Below are positions 1 through 7,360 of a stretch of 37,169 bases of DNA, one piece after another. The first letter of the stretch is position 1, and each line of letters starts with the position of its first letter. The stretch is taken from contig JACDZI010000028.1 in NCBI GenBank assembly GCA_013426785.1, forward strand, positions 1 to 37,169, given 5' to 3'. Both the position numbers and the translations under genes were made by a program. The stretch is from Rhodocyclaceae bacterium. GTDB taxonomy: Bacteria; Pseudomonadota; Gammaproteobacteria; Burkholderiales; Rhodocyclaceae. Under the pieces are notes generated by a model that was given only the letters and a program-made list of their open reading frames with translations, was not told the origin of the DNA and did not search any database.

Positions 1-262
1 AGGCGCCATCGCCGGACGAACTCGACGACATGTAGAGCATGCCCTCGACGCCGTTAACCTGTTCCTCGATCGGCTGGGCCACCGATTCCTCGACCACCCC
101 GGCGCTGGCACCGGGATAGAAGCCCGCGACGCGGACGGTCGGCAGCGTGATCTGCGGATATTGGGCGATCGGCAGGTTCAGGCCGGCGATGATGCCGGCC
201 AGCGTCAGTACGATCGCGGTGACGATCGCGAAGACCGGTCGGTAGATGAAGAACTTGGCCAT
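1..262 (-). CDS. RND multidrug efflux pump, inner-membrane subunit (AcrB/MexB family), N-terminal 87 codons
   Basis: Partial gene; the rest lies beyond the left edge. The reading frame opens MAKFFIYRPVFAIV, has a hydrophobic first membrane helix (residues about 9-28), then LPIAQYPQITLPTV and YPGASAGVVEESVAQPIEEQ, closely following the start of AcrB and MexB (FFIDRP, VAQYP, YPGA). The family exports drugs and other amphiphiles using the proton gradient, together with a periplasmic adaptor and an outer-membrane channel. The start codon at 262 is 17 bp after the adaptor stop at 280, so the two genes form one operon in adaptor-pump order. No outer-membrane channel gene is visible. Substrates cannot be told from this fragment. 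Confidence 0.93.
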   Translation of the reverse strand, partial: MAKFFIYRPVFAIVTAIVLTLAGIIAGLNLPIAQYPQITLPTVRVAGFYPGASAGVVEESVAQPIEEQVNGVEGMLYMSSSSSGDGA

Positions 263-279
263 CGACGAATCGGCGCGGT

Positions 280-1434
280 CTATTTGCCTGCAGGCAGGAG
301 GGTGGGCGCCACTGCCATGCCCGGCCGCGCCTTCTGCAGGCCGTCGACGATGACGGTTTCGCCGGCCTTCAGCCCGCTCTCGATCACCCACAGTTCACCG
401 ACCCGCTGGCCTGGCTGGATCGGGCGCTGCTCGACCTTTTTATCGGGGCCGACGACGCTGGCAAAGTACTTGCCGAGCATCTCGGTGACGGCTTTTTGCG
501 GAATCAGGATGGCGTTCTCGGCCACTTCATGGATGATGCGCACCCGCGCGCTCAGCCCTGGCCGCAGCAGGTCGTTCGGGTTGGGAAAGAGGGCGCGCAG
601 GCTGAGCGTGCCGGTCGCGGGGTTGAGGGCGCGGTCGGCAAAATCAAACTTGCCGGGCAGGGAATAGGTACTGCCGTCGGCGAGGATGAGTTCGATCGGA
701 CGACTTTCGTCCTTTTTTTGATCCTGCGTGAGCTTCTGCATACGCTTGGAGAAAGCGAGGTAATCGGTTTCCGGGATGTTGAAGTAAACGGCAACCGGGT
801 CGCGTGTCGAGACGGTCGCCATCACCGTCTGGCCGGCACTGACCAAGCCGCCGACTTCGATCTGCTGCAGGCCGATCTGGCCCGAAATGGGCGAGCGAAT
901 TTCCGCGTACGAACGTTCAAGCCGGGCCTGTTCCAGGCCGGCACGGCGCGCATCAACCACTGCCTGCGTCTGTTTTTCCTGCGCGACAGTCTGGTCGTAG
1001 GTCTGGCGCGGAATCGCGTTGTCCTTGAGCAGCGGCTGGTAGCGTTCCACATCCTGGCGGACGCGTGCCAGGTTGGCCTCGGCTTCGGCGAGGTTGGCGC
1101 GTGCATTGGTCACGGCCTCATCATAGGGGCGCGGATCGATGAGGAACAGCGGTTCGTCGACCTTGACCGACTGGCCAGGCTTGAAGAACTGCTTGAGGAT
1201 CAGGCCCGAAACGCGCGGCCGCAGTTCGACTTCCTGCAGCGACTTGATTTCGCCAACAATATCCACCGACAGCGGCGTCGTCTGCGGCACCAGTTTGATC
1301 ACCGTGACGGCGGGTGGCGGGGCAGCGGGCGGCGCGGGCTTTTCACCGCAACCAGCAAGAGCCAGGGCAAACACAAGGGTCGGCAGGTAACGCGCAAAGT
1401 TCGTCCTATGCAGCTGGGAATGGCGGCTTGACAT
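280..1434 (-). CDS. RND efflux periplasmic adaptor lipoprotein (AcrA/MexA family)
   Basis: 384 residues. A signal peptide ends in a lipobox LAGC with Cys29, so it is probably a lipoprotein anchored in the inner membrane facing the periplasm. It follows the usual adaptor order: a first lipoyl half near residues 62-100 (VELRPRVSGLI, PGQSVKVDEPLF), an alpha-helical hairpin near 105-170 rich in Ala, Glu and Arg, the second lipoyl half (RSPISGQIG), then beta-barrel and membrane-proximal domains. Its role is to join the pump at 1-262 to an outer-membrane channel. The ATG at 1434 has an AGGAAACC stretch about 12 bp upstream. A near-match to the GCCCA-N3-TGGGC palindrome lies 89 bp upstream, inside the end of the preceding gene, and may carry this operon's promoter. 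Confidence 0.95.
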   Translation of the reverse strand: MSSRHSQLHRTNFARYLPTLVFALALAGCGEKPAPPAAPPPAVTVIKLVPQTTPLSVDIVGEIKSLQEVELRPRVSGLILKQFFKPGQSVKVDEPLFLIDPRPYDEAVTNARANLAEAEANLARVRQDVERYQPLLKDNAIPRQTYDQTVAQEKQTQAVVDARRAGLEQARLERSYAEIRSPISGQIGLQQIEVGGLVSAGQTVMATVSTRDPVAVYFNIPETDYLAFSKRMQKLTQDQKKDESRPIELILADGSTYSLPGKFDFADRALNPATGTLSLRALFPNPNDLLRPGLSARVRIIHEVAENAILIPQKAVTEMLGKYFASVVGPDKKVEQRPIQPGQRVGELWVIESGLKAGETVIVDGLQKARPGMAVAPTLLPAGK

Positions 1435-1475
1435 TTATTTGCTGGTTTCCTGATGAGATCTGAGCGTTCCGCTGA

Positions 1476-3134
1476 TTATGCCATTCTGCCGGTGCTCACC
1501 TGATGAGATGACGAATCGCTACGCCCAATTTGGGATTCAGAATTCCTCGCGAGGTAATGGACTGCCTTGGATGCCTGCTCAAAAGCACGTCGCAAGGCAC
1601 TGCCAGCACGCAGGCAGGCATCCATCGGTTCCACCGGCAAGCGTCCCTGCGTACCCGCCGCGAGCAAAGCAGCCTTCATCAGGTGATACGCATCCTCGGT
1701 GTTGCGCAACGCGGCTTCTCTCGCCGAAGCATCGGCGAATCCCGATTGAGGATCGATGACGTCGAGTGATTGCGTTGCTTTGCCACGAAAGTCGTCGATG
1801 ATGGGCAGACCGACACTGGCCGTGTCGGTCGTTTCACGCATTGCTTCCGCCGCCTCCACTGAAAGCTCGAGCGCTGCCTCGTAGTAACGCGTCACGCGCA
1901 GCAGTTCGGGCAGACGGTGGGCGTTCTCGTCGGACATGCCGGCCCGGTTCAGTTGGACGATGAACTCGGCGATGGCGCGATTCAGGGATGCGACGACCTG
2001 CCTGTCTCGCGCCAACTCATCGAGAGTCACGGCACGCACGGTCAACACGTGCTTCATGGCGCGCAGAGTAATCCCACCGAGATGACGCACCTCGCGTTCC
2101 AGAGCGTCTAGTGCCAGGGTTGGCACCGCCAGCACAGTCTTGTCGATATGTTGCGGGCGTACCTCGTCTTCCTCGCTACTCATGAAGCGTGCTTCGAGGA
2201 AACGTGTCATGGAGGCCGCTACCGGCCAGATCAGAATCACGCCGAGGATATTGAACACGGTATGGAATAACGCCAGTTTCTCGGCCGGCGACGAATCGAG
2301 GTCAAGCCATTCACGCAGGGTTCCAAGCATGCCGATCAGCCACGGCAGCAGTAGCAGCGCAACGCCGCCGGTCAGCAGATTGAACAGAATGTGCGCGGCC
2401 GCGGCGCGCTTGGCATTCGGTGTCGCGCCGATGGCGGCGATTAGCGCCGTAACAGTCGTGCCGATGTTGGCGCCGATGACGACGGCGGCTGCGCCCTGCG
2501 GTGTCAGCAGCCCGCCCTGGGCCGCCGTCAATGCGATGGCCAAGGCAGCGCTGGAACTTTGCATCAGTACCGTCAGGCTGCTGCCGATCAGAACCAGTGT
2601 CATTACATCGACGATGCCATCACCTTCCGGCAACTTGACATCGTCGGAAAGACCGGAAAATGTCTCCTTGAGCATATCGATGCCGAGAAACAGTACGCCG
2701 AAACCCGCCAGCGCCATGCCCAGTGCACCACGTCGCTTGTTCTCGCCGGTCAGGCGCAGGACCATGCCGATGCCGATCAGCGGTAGTGCCAGTGCCTCGA
2801 TTTTGAACTTCAGACCGACCAGCGCCACCAGCCAGCCGGTCATCGTGGTGCCGACGTTGGAGCCGAAAAGCACCCACAGTGCCTGCGATAGGTTGAGCAA
2901 CCCGGCATTGACGAAACCGATGGCCGCTACCGTCACGGCACTGGACGATTGCACCAAGGCAGTGACAAGGATGCCTGATGCCAAACCACGCACGCGCGTC
3001 TTGGTCGAGTTGGCCAGGATGCGCTCCAGCGCCGGTCCAGCGGCAAGCTTGAGGCCGTCGGTCATCAATCCCATGCCGAGGAGGAAGAGGCCGACGCCGC
3101 CGGCCAGGCCACCGATCATCGCGAACGTATTCAT
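1476..3134 (-). CDS. Na+/phosphate cotransporter (NptA/PF02690 family) with PhoU-like C-terminal domain
   Basis: 552 residues. The two inverted halves of the Na/Pi cotransporter fold each carry the signature QSSSA (first at residues 62-66, second near 190), followed by GSNVGTT and GANIGTT motifs. About eight hydrophobic segments fill residues 1-310. The C-terminal 200 residues are helical and soluble (from about 350), as in PhoU-like tails of bacterial NptA/YjbB proteins. It probably moves phosphate across the inner membrane coupled to sodium; YjbB-type relatives are linked to phosphate export. The last codons cover a near-match of the window's palindromic operator (1523-1535). It is 34 bp from the phospholipase gene upstream on the same strand, so the two may be cotranscribed. 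Confidence 0.92.
   Translation of the reverse strand: MNTFAMIGGLAGGVGLFLLGMGLMTDGLKLAAGPALERILANSTKTRVRGLASGILVTALVQSSSAVTVAAIGFVNAGLLNLSQALWVLFGSNVGTTMTGWLVALVGLKFKIEALALPLIGIGMVLRLTGENKRRGALGMALAGFGVLFLGIDMLKETFSGLSDDVKLPEGDGIVDVMTLVLIGSSLTVLMQSSSAALAIALTAAQGGLLTPQGAAAVVIGANIGTTVTALIAAIGATPNAKRAAAAHILFNLLTGGVALLLLPWLIGMLGTLREWLDLDSSPAEKLALFHTVFNILGVILIWPVAASMTRFLEARFMSSEEDEVRPQHIDKTVLAVPTLALDALEREVRHLGGITLRAMKHVLTVRAVTLDELARDRQVVASLNRAIAEFIVQLNRAGMSDENAHRLPELLRVTRYYEAALELSVEAAEAMRETTDTASVGLPIIDDFRGKATQSLDVIDPQSGFADASAREAALRNTEDAYHLMKAALLAAGTQGRLPVEPMDACLRAGSALRRAFEQASKAVHYLARNSESQIGRSDSSSHQVSTGRMA
1523..1535 (-). promoter_or_regulatory. Near-match of the palindromic operator in front of the RND operon
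   Basis: GCCCA-ATT-TGGGA, one base off GCCCA-N3-TGGGC. It lies in the last codons of the Na/phosphate transporter gene, 89 bp before the adaptor start. A CAGAAT (35 bp beyond the palindrome) or CATAAT (43 bp beyond) could be the -10. The second is ten bases, one helical turn, further than the 32-33 bp seen at the exact sites. The -35 position reads CGTCAT. Weaker than the intergenic sites and possibly chance. Confidence 0.35.
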
Positions 3135-3168
3135 GCCGGGAACTCTCCCCTATTCGATGGCGTACGGA

Positions 3169-4203
3169 TTACAACCAGTCCGACAACAGTACGCCGATAC
3201 CGATTGTGTTCTGGTGGTGGTTGTAGTCGATCAGGCTTTCGCCGTAGCCGGTAGTGAATTGCACATAGCCCTTTAGATTGCCTTGCAGCGGGAAACTCCA
3301 GTCGAATTGGGCGAATCCCCGGTTGAAGTCGAAGGTACTGCGCGTCAGGACGCTGAATGTGTGTTTATGCAAGCGATAGCTGCCGACGGCTTCGAAGTTC
3401 CCCAAGTAATCGGTGATGTGGGGGTTGTCGTCGTCGCCAGACTTTTCGGGTAACCGGTACCAGGGTTTCACCGTAAGACTGAAGTTATCGCCATATTCGA
3501 AGCCAGCTTGTGCATAGAGACGATTCCAACTCCGCGACAGCACATGGCTCTGACCATTTGATTGATGGACGAAGCCAAGGTTGACGAAACGTCCGCGCAG
3601 GCCGAGAAGGTTGTAATCGGCCGGAATGCTGACAAACGCTTCCGGCTCATAGTTCGTTTCCCGGAAGGGAGCGGAAATGTTCTTGTTAAAGACCTGCCAG
3701 TGGTTTTGCTGCGTATAGCCAAGCCACAGGTCAATGCCACGTCCGAACAGATCTTCCGCCGCCTTGAGTTTTAAGCTGAGTTGGAATTTTGATTCGGTGT
3801 TATCCAACCCGATGTTGGGGTCGTTAACTGCACTGAAGTAAACGTCGTAGGGACGTTGATTGACTTTGTCGGTATGGCGCCCGATCAGGAAATAGTTCGG
3901 CTTGTGCGGCTGGAATGACCAAATGCCACGCTTGCTTTCCGGGTCGATTTCCCAGTGCTTGGATAATGCGCTTGACTGGGTAACAGCCGCCGGGCTCACG
4001 GATGGCGTGGTGGGAGTGACTGCAACTGTTGCCGGTGTCGGTGGTTTTGGCGTACTAGCGAAGTTATCGTAACAACGCAGTCGATCCTGATCGTTTTGGA
4101 TGTCGCGGCAAGCGCCCAAGGTGTCGTGATTGTCCGCCAGCACCGGTGCGGCAACGAGAATGCCTAGCAGAGCAAGTAGATTTGTATTCATGGCCGATTT
4201 CAT
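3169..4203 (-). CDS. pldA: Outer-membrane phospholipase A (OMPLA)
   Basis: 344 residues. The active-site region reads FVHQSNGQS followed by SRSWNR. His213, Ser215 and Asn227 keep the spacing of His142, Ser144 and Asn156 in E. coli PldA. After a signal peptide comes a Cys-containing stretch (CRDIQNDQDRLRCYDNF, residues 32-48) seen at the start of various exported proteins, then a Pro/Thr linker to about residue 80 and the twelve-stranded barrel. The enzyme cleaves phospholipids that reach the outer leaflet when the outer membrane is damaged. The ATG at 4203 is preferred over the one at 4191 because a GAGA stretch precedes it. The barrel ends in SDWL; a hydrophobic terminal position is normal, here Leu rather than Phe. 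Confidence 0.93.
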   Translation of the reverse strand: MKSAMNTNLLALLGILVAAPVLADNHDTLGACRDIQNDQDRLRCYDNFASTPKPPTPATVAVTPTTPSVSPAAVTQSSALSKHWEIDPESKRGIWSFQPHKPNYFLIGRHTDKVNQRPYDVYFSAVNDPNIGLDNTESKFQLSLKLKAAEDLFGRGIDLWLGYTQQNHWQVFNKNISAPFRETNYEPEAFVSIPADYNLLGLRGRFVNLGFVHQSNGQSHVLSRSWNRLYAQAGFEYGDNFSLTVKPWYRLPEKSGDDDNPHITDYLGNFEAVGSYRLHKHTFSVLTRSTFDFNRGFAQFDWSFPLQGNLKGYVQFTTGYGESLIDYNHHQNTIGIGVLLSDWL

Positions 4204-4284
4204 GGGTAAAAAATCTCAGGGGGCTTAAATGGCATTACTTTGTGACGAAAGGCAGGGGCCACATTAGTTCGCGACTGGCACGCC

Positions 4285-4707
4285 TCAACGAAGCTGGACG
4301 CACCCTTCAATAATCTGCACTTCATCGCCCTTGCGAATCTCGGGTTTCTCGGGTTGCTCGAAAAATGCAAAAGCACCGTTGTCGTAGCGCACCGTGATGC
4401 GCCATTGTCTGGATGAGGCGATGCGGGTGGATTGCCTGCTACTCGAAATGATCGGCCGGATCAGCACGGTATTGCCGGATATGTCCTCCGGTCCGTCCAC
4501 GCCACTGTATTCGACATCGCCACCATCATCATTGATCATGCGGACATTGGTGACGACGGCGCAGGTCGGGCAGTAGTTGTCGTAGTCACTCATGAGTTGG
4601 CGTATTTCTACGAACCCCATCGGAATAACGAGCTTGGTCTGCGCTGTCGTCAGCGAAGGGAGCGACAGGAAAAAAATGGCTAAGGTAAGCTTGCTAAGCC
4701 ATGACAT
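4285..4707 (-). CDS. Small exported protein of unknown function
   Basis: 140 residues from the ATG at 4707. A signal peptide (hydrophobic LTLAIFFLSLPSL) ends near TTAQ. The mature part has two Cys close together (CPTC) and a third near the end (EGCVQLR). The segment WRITVRYDNGAFAFFEQPEKPEIRKGDEVQIIEG resembles the beta-rich tail of SlyB/Pcp-type envelope proteins, where a VRxDNG motif precedes GDxV; this likeness is by eye only. The start overlaps the last codons of fabI by 14 bp, so translation is probably coupled. An in-frame ATG at 4725 lies deeper in fabI and is less likely. Its function is unknown. Confidence 0.7.
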   Translation of the reverse strand: MSWLSKLTLAIFFLSLPSLTTAQTKLVIPMGFVEIRQLMSDYDNYCPTCAVVTNVRMINDDGGDVEYSGVDGPEDISGNTVLIRPIISSSRQSTRIASSRQWRITVRYDNGAFAFFEQPEKPEIRKGDEVQIIEGCVQLR

Positions 4708-5476
4708 TGACGCCACCGTCGACATAAAGTGTTTCCCCTGTCATGCGGCGTGCGTAAGGCGTGGCGAGGTAGGCACAGGCAAAGCCGATGTCCATGATGT
4801 CGACCAGCTCACCAACCGGTGCCCGTTTGATGGCTTCGTTGAGTAGTAGATCAAAGTCGCGCAGACCGGAGGCCGCACGTGTTTTCAGTGGCCCGGGAGA
4901 AATTGCATGAACCCGGATTTTCTTCGGTCCCAGTTCGTAGGCAAGGTAGCGGCAGGCAGCTTCCAACGCAGCCTTGACCGGTCCCATGACGTTGTAGTTG
5001 GGAACCACCTTCCGGGCACCGTGGTAACTCATGGCAAACATGACGCCGCCCTTTTTCATCAACGGGGCGCCCTGATGTGCCAAACGAATGAACGAGTGCA
5101 CCGATATGTCCATTGCCAGGGCAAAACCATCGGCAGAGCAGTCGATCAGCTTGCCCTTAATGTCCTCCTTTTTCGCCGAAGCGATCGAATGCACGATCAC
5201 ATCGAGTTCGCCCCACTGTTTTTTGATTTCCTTGAACAAGGCTGTCATTTGCTCGGGCTGGCTCACGTCAAGGGGCATGAAAATGGGCGACTGCAGTTCT
5301 TTAGCCAGCGGCTCGACATACGGCCTAGCCTTGTCGTTCAGGTAAGTAATGGCAACCTCGGCCCCCAGTTCGTGGAAAGCCTTAGCGCACCCGTAAGCGA
5401 TCGAATGCTCATTCGCAATGCCGACGATCAGTGCCTTTTTTCCTTCAAGGACGGAACGAAATTTTTTCTTGCCCAT
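4694..5476 (-). CDS. fabI: Enoyl-[acyl-carrier-protein] reductase (NADH)
   Basis: 260 residues, the usual FabI length. It belongs to the short-chain dehydrogenase fold with the FabI-type nucleotide loop (VGIANEHSIAYG, residues 18-29). The active site is SYHGARKVVPNYNVMGPVK, giving Tyr151, Tyr161 and Lys168, matching Tyr146, Tyr156 and Lys163 of E. coli FabI. It reduces the enoyl-ACP double bond in the last step of each fatty-acid elongation cycle, in the cytoplasm. The sequence differs visibly from the E. coli enzyme (for example AMSYHGARKVVPNYN), so it could be a second FabI. The next gene starts inside its 3' end. A copy of the 24-bp repeat lies 58 bp upstream of the start, which probably separates it from the HdeA-like gene. 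Confidence 0.93.
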   Translation of the reverse strand: MGKKKFRSVLEGKKALIVGIANEHSIAYGCAKAFHELGAEVAITYLNDKARPYVEPLAKELQSPIFMPLDVSQPEQMTALFKEIKKQWGELDVIVHSIASAKKEDIKGKLIDCSADGFALAMDISVHSFIRLAHQGAPLMKKGGVMFAMSYHGARKVVPNYNVMGPVKAALEAACRYLAYELGPKKIRVHAISPGPLKTRAASGLRDFDLLLNEAIKRAPVGELVDIMDIGFACAYLATPYARRMTGETLYVDGGVNVMA

Positions 5477-5533
5477 TTGCTGTCTCCATGGTGTCGAAAC
5501 CTGGTGGGACGCGACAGGATGTGCGATTCGCTC

Positions 5534-5557
5534 GCCGTCCCGCCAGCGCCGACTTTT
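5534..5557 (-). repeat. 24-bp interspersed repeat, copy 1
   Basis: Perfect copy of the element that begins AAAAGTCGG and ends GGGACGGC, read here on the minus strand. It lies between fabI and the HdeA-like gene, a few bases after the end of the latter. Confidence 0.9.
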
Positions 5558-5569
5558 TCAAACAGACGA

Positions 5570-5914
5570 TCAGGGCCGCAGAACCTCGCGCAATGACCCA
5601 TCTACCGCACTCAACATCAGTTGGTCAGGATCAGATTTGCAACGTGCGTCAATTCCCTTGCCAAACTTGTTACCGGCTTCCTGGTCGTCCGGAAACTGCT
5701 GTGTCCGTTGTTTGAGCAGATAGACCGTCATTGTCTCGATCATGGCAAATGCCTTATCTACCGACTTGTCTGCCTGAATCCAAGCCTCCTTACAGCTCAA
5801 GTGGGCAATCTTGTCGAACTTGTAATTGGGTATCTGGGCGCTCTTGTCAGCGGCGACAGCGGCATTGCCAATCAGCATCATGCCGGCCAGCAGGGTGATT
5901 GCGATTTTCTTCAT
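5570..5914 (-). CDS. HdeA/HdeB-like small periplasmic protein
   Basis: 114 residues. A signal peptide (MKKIAITLLAGMMLIGNAAVAA) is followed by a short helical domain with just two Cys residues (LSCKEAW and DARCKSDP). They probably form the single disulfide typical of HdeA/HdeB acid-stress chaperones. A second, more typical relative lies at 14359-14682. The ATG has GAGGAC just upstream and is 16 bp after the stop of the glycine-zipper gene, so the two form an operon that starts at the palindrome at 6351. The family link is by pattern (length, signal, paired Cys) rather than strong identity. Chaperone activity is an inference. Confidence 0.65.
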   Translation of the reverse strand: MKKIAITLLAGMMLIGNAAVAADKSAQIPNYKFDKIAHLSCKEAWIQADKSVDKAFAMIETMTVYLLKQRTQQFPDDQEAGNKFGKGIDARCKSDPDQLMLSAVDGSLREVLRP

Positions 5915-5930
5915 GATGTCCTCTTAATGT

Positions 5931-6281
5931 TCAATTTGACAGGATGGCGCCGCCGGCACCACCGACAACGGCGCCTTTCAAGGCGTCACGCAATCCATTG
6001 CCGGCAACCCCGCCGATAACGGCGCCAACCACCGCCCCTTTGACCGCCGCTTTGCGCGCACGCTCGCCCCGATGACCTCGTTGCGAAATGGCGCCAACTC
6101 CGCCACCGACGATGGCACCGCCGATGGCATCCTTGATACCGTCGCCTGCAGCCAGACCGATGACACCGCCAATCACCGCACCTTTCACAACACGGTTGGA
6201 CTGTGCTTGTGCTGGAACGGAAAATGCCAGCATGAACATGGAGCAGATCAGCATGATCTGCCTGCAACCATAACGCGTCAT
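5931..6281 (-). CDS. Exported glycine-zipper protein
   Basis: 116 residues from the ATG at 6281, which has AGGAG seven bases upstream. A longer frame reaches to 6467 but runs through the promoter region and lacks a ribosome site. A signal peptide ends VPAQAQ. The rest is almost all glycine-zipper: two copies of a block with VKGAVIGGVIG, AAGDGIKDAIGGAIVGG and VKGAVVGAVIGG, GNGLRDALKGAVVGG, split by a basic stretch (RGHRGERARKA). Such proteins insert in or span the outer membrane or periplasm, and many are induced by envelope stress. The operator at 6351 is 70 bp upstream. Confidence 0.85.
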   Translation of the reverse strand: MTRYGCRQIMLICSMFMLAFSVPAQAQSNRVVKGAVIGGVIGLAAGDGIKDAIGGAIVGGGVGAISQRGHRGERARKAAVKGAVVGAVIGGVAGNGLRDALKGAVVGGAGGAILSN

Positions 6282-6313
6282 TGGGTATCTCCTGTAGATC
6301 GTGATTGGCACAA

Positions 6314-6401
6314 TTCTTACAGACAACAAGACTTGCGGAAACCTTGTGACGCCCATATTGGGCAACAGTTGGTACGCATCTGTTCTATTCACAAATAGCA
6401 T
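6314..6401. promoter_or_regulatory. Divergent promoter pair around palindromic operator 6351-6363
   Basis: The palindrome GCCCA-TAT-TGGGC occupies 6351-6363. Toward the glycine-zipper gene (minus strand) there is a -35-like TTTCCG at 6336-6341 and a -10-like TAAGAA at 6314-6319. Toward the solute-binding gene (plus strand) there is TACGCA at 6373-6378 and TAGCAT at 6396-6401, 17 bp apart. Both -35 boxes start ten bases beyond the palindrome edge. The matching geometry on both sides suggests that one bound protein serves both promoters. Promoter calls are by eye. Confidence 0.65.
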
Positions 6402-6481
6402 TGGCGGGTATTCAGAATTTGGGTCGCTTGAAGTGCACTCTGCACGAAGGTATCCGCTCATCAACAATCAAAGGAATTTGA

Positions 6482-7339
6482 ATGAACATCCTGACTTCAT
6501 TGCCGGTCGCCATGATGCTGGCGATATCGCTGGCCCTGCCTGCATCGGCAGCAGAAGCGACACTCGAAACCATCAAGAAAACCGGTGTCGTCAAACTGGG
6601 CTATCGGGAAAGTTCCCCGCCGTTTTCATTTGTTGCCAGTGATGGCAAGGCCCATGGATACAGCGTTGAACTGTGCCGGCAGGTGGCAAAGGAAATCGCC
6701 GCCCAGTTGAACTTGCCCGCGCTCGAGACGAAATGGATTCCCGTCACTGCCAATACCCGCTTCGATGCGCTGAAATCCGGTGAAATCGACCTCGAATGCG
6801 GCAACAGCACGCAAACACTGATGCGCCGCAGCGACTTCGATTTCAGCCTCATGACCTTCGTCGATGGTGCTGGCCTGCTGTATCGACTGGGTGAACGTCC
6901 GCTCAGTGTCGATGACATGCGTGGCCAGCGTTTTGCCATCGTATCCGGAACGACAACGGAAAGAATACTGGACAAACTGGTCGCCGCTTCCAAACTGGGC
7001 GCGCGACTGATTCGCGTCAAGGATCACGACGCAGCTCTGGCTGCATTGAATGACAAGACGGCAACCGCATATGCGGCCGATCGCACGGTTTTGCTGACCA
7101 CGGCCCTCACCTATGGCAACGGCAAGATGTACGATATTTCCAGCGTGCAGTTCAGCTACGAGCCCTATGGGTTGATGATGCGGCGTGACGCCGACTTTCG
7201 CCTGGTGGTAGATCGTGCGCTCGCCGGTCTGTACCGGAGCGGCGAGATCGCACCTATCCTGCAAAAATGGTTTGCCAGGCTCGGCAGCCTCACCGAGGCG
7301 ATGGATGCCATGGTTCAGCTGAATGCCCTGCCAGAATAA
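6482..7339 (+). CDS. Orphan periplasmic solute-binding protein, family 3 (first copy)
   Basis: 285 residues. A signal peptide ends PASAAEA, followed by the family 3 fold: TGVVKLGYRESSPPFSF, GYSVELCRQVAKEI, KWIPVTANTRFDALKSGEIDLECGN, and a C-terminal lobe with KDHDAALAAL and SYEPYGLMMRRD. The ligand-site residues resemble GltI-type glutamate/aspartate binding proteins. It is about 70% identical by eye to the protein at 19879-20736. No ABC permease or ATPase gene is nearby. It is followed after 21 bp by an MscS-type channel gene, probably in one operon. The start has AAAGGA upstream and is 119 bp from the operator at 6351. The ligand is an inference; a sensing rather than uptake role is possible. 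Confidence 0.9.
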   Translation: MNILTSLPVAMMLAISLALPASAAEATLETIKKTGVVKLGYRESSPPFSFVASDGKAHGYSVELCRQVAKEIAAQLNLPALETKWIPVTANTRFDALKSGEIDLECGNSTQTLMRRSDFDFSLMTFVDGAGLLYRLGERPLSVDDMRGQRFAIVSGTTTERILDKLVAASKLGARLIRVKDHDAALAALNDKTATAYAADRTVLLTTALTYGNGKMYDISSVQFSYEPYGLMMRRDADFRLVVDRALAGLYRSGEIAPILQKWFARLGSLTEAMDAMVQLNALPE

Positions 7340-7360
7340 ACCGAACCGGAGTCCAGGCGG

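Noticed and set aside
496-1431. Long plus-strand ORF opposite the RND adaptor gene
   Set aside because: Shadow of a strongly conserved gene on the other strand; its sequence has no family likeness.
2510-2522. GCCCG-CCC-TGGGC near-palindrome in the Na/phosphate transporter gene
   Set aside because: GC-rich coding sequence far from any start codon; chance is likely.
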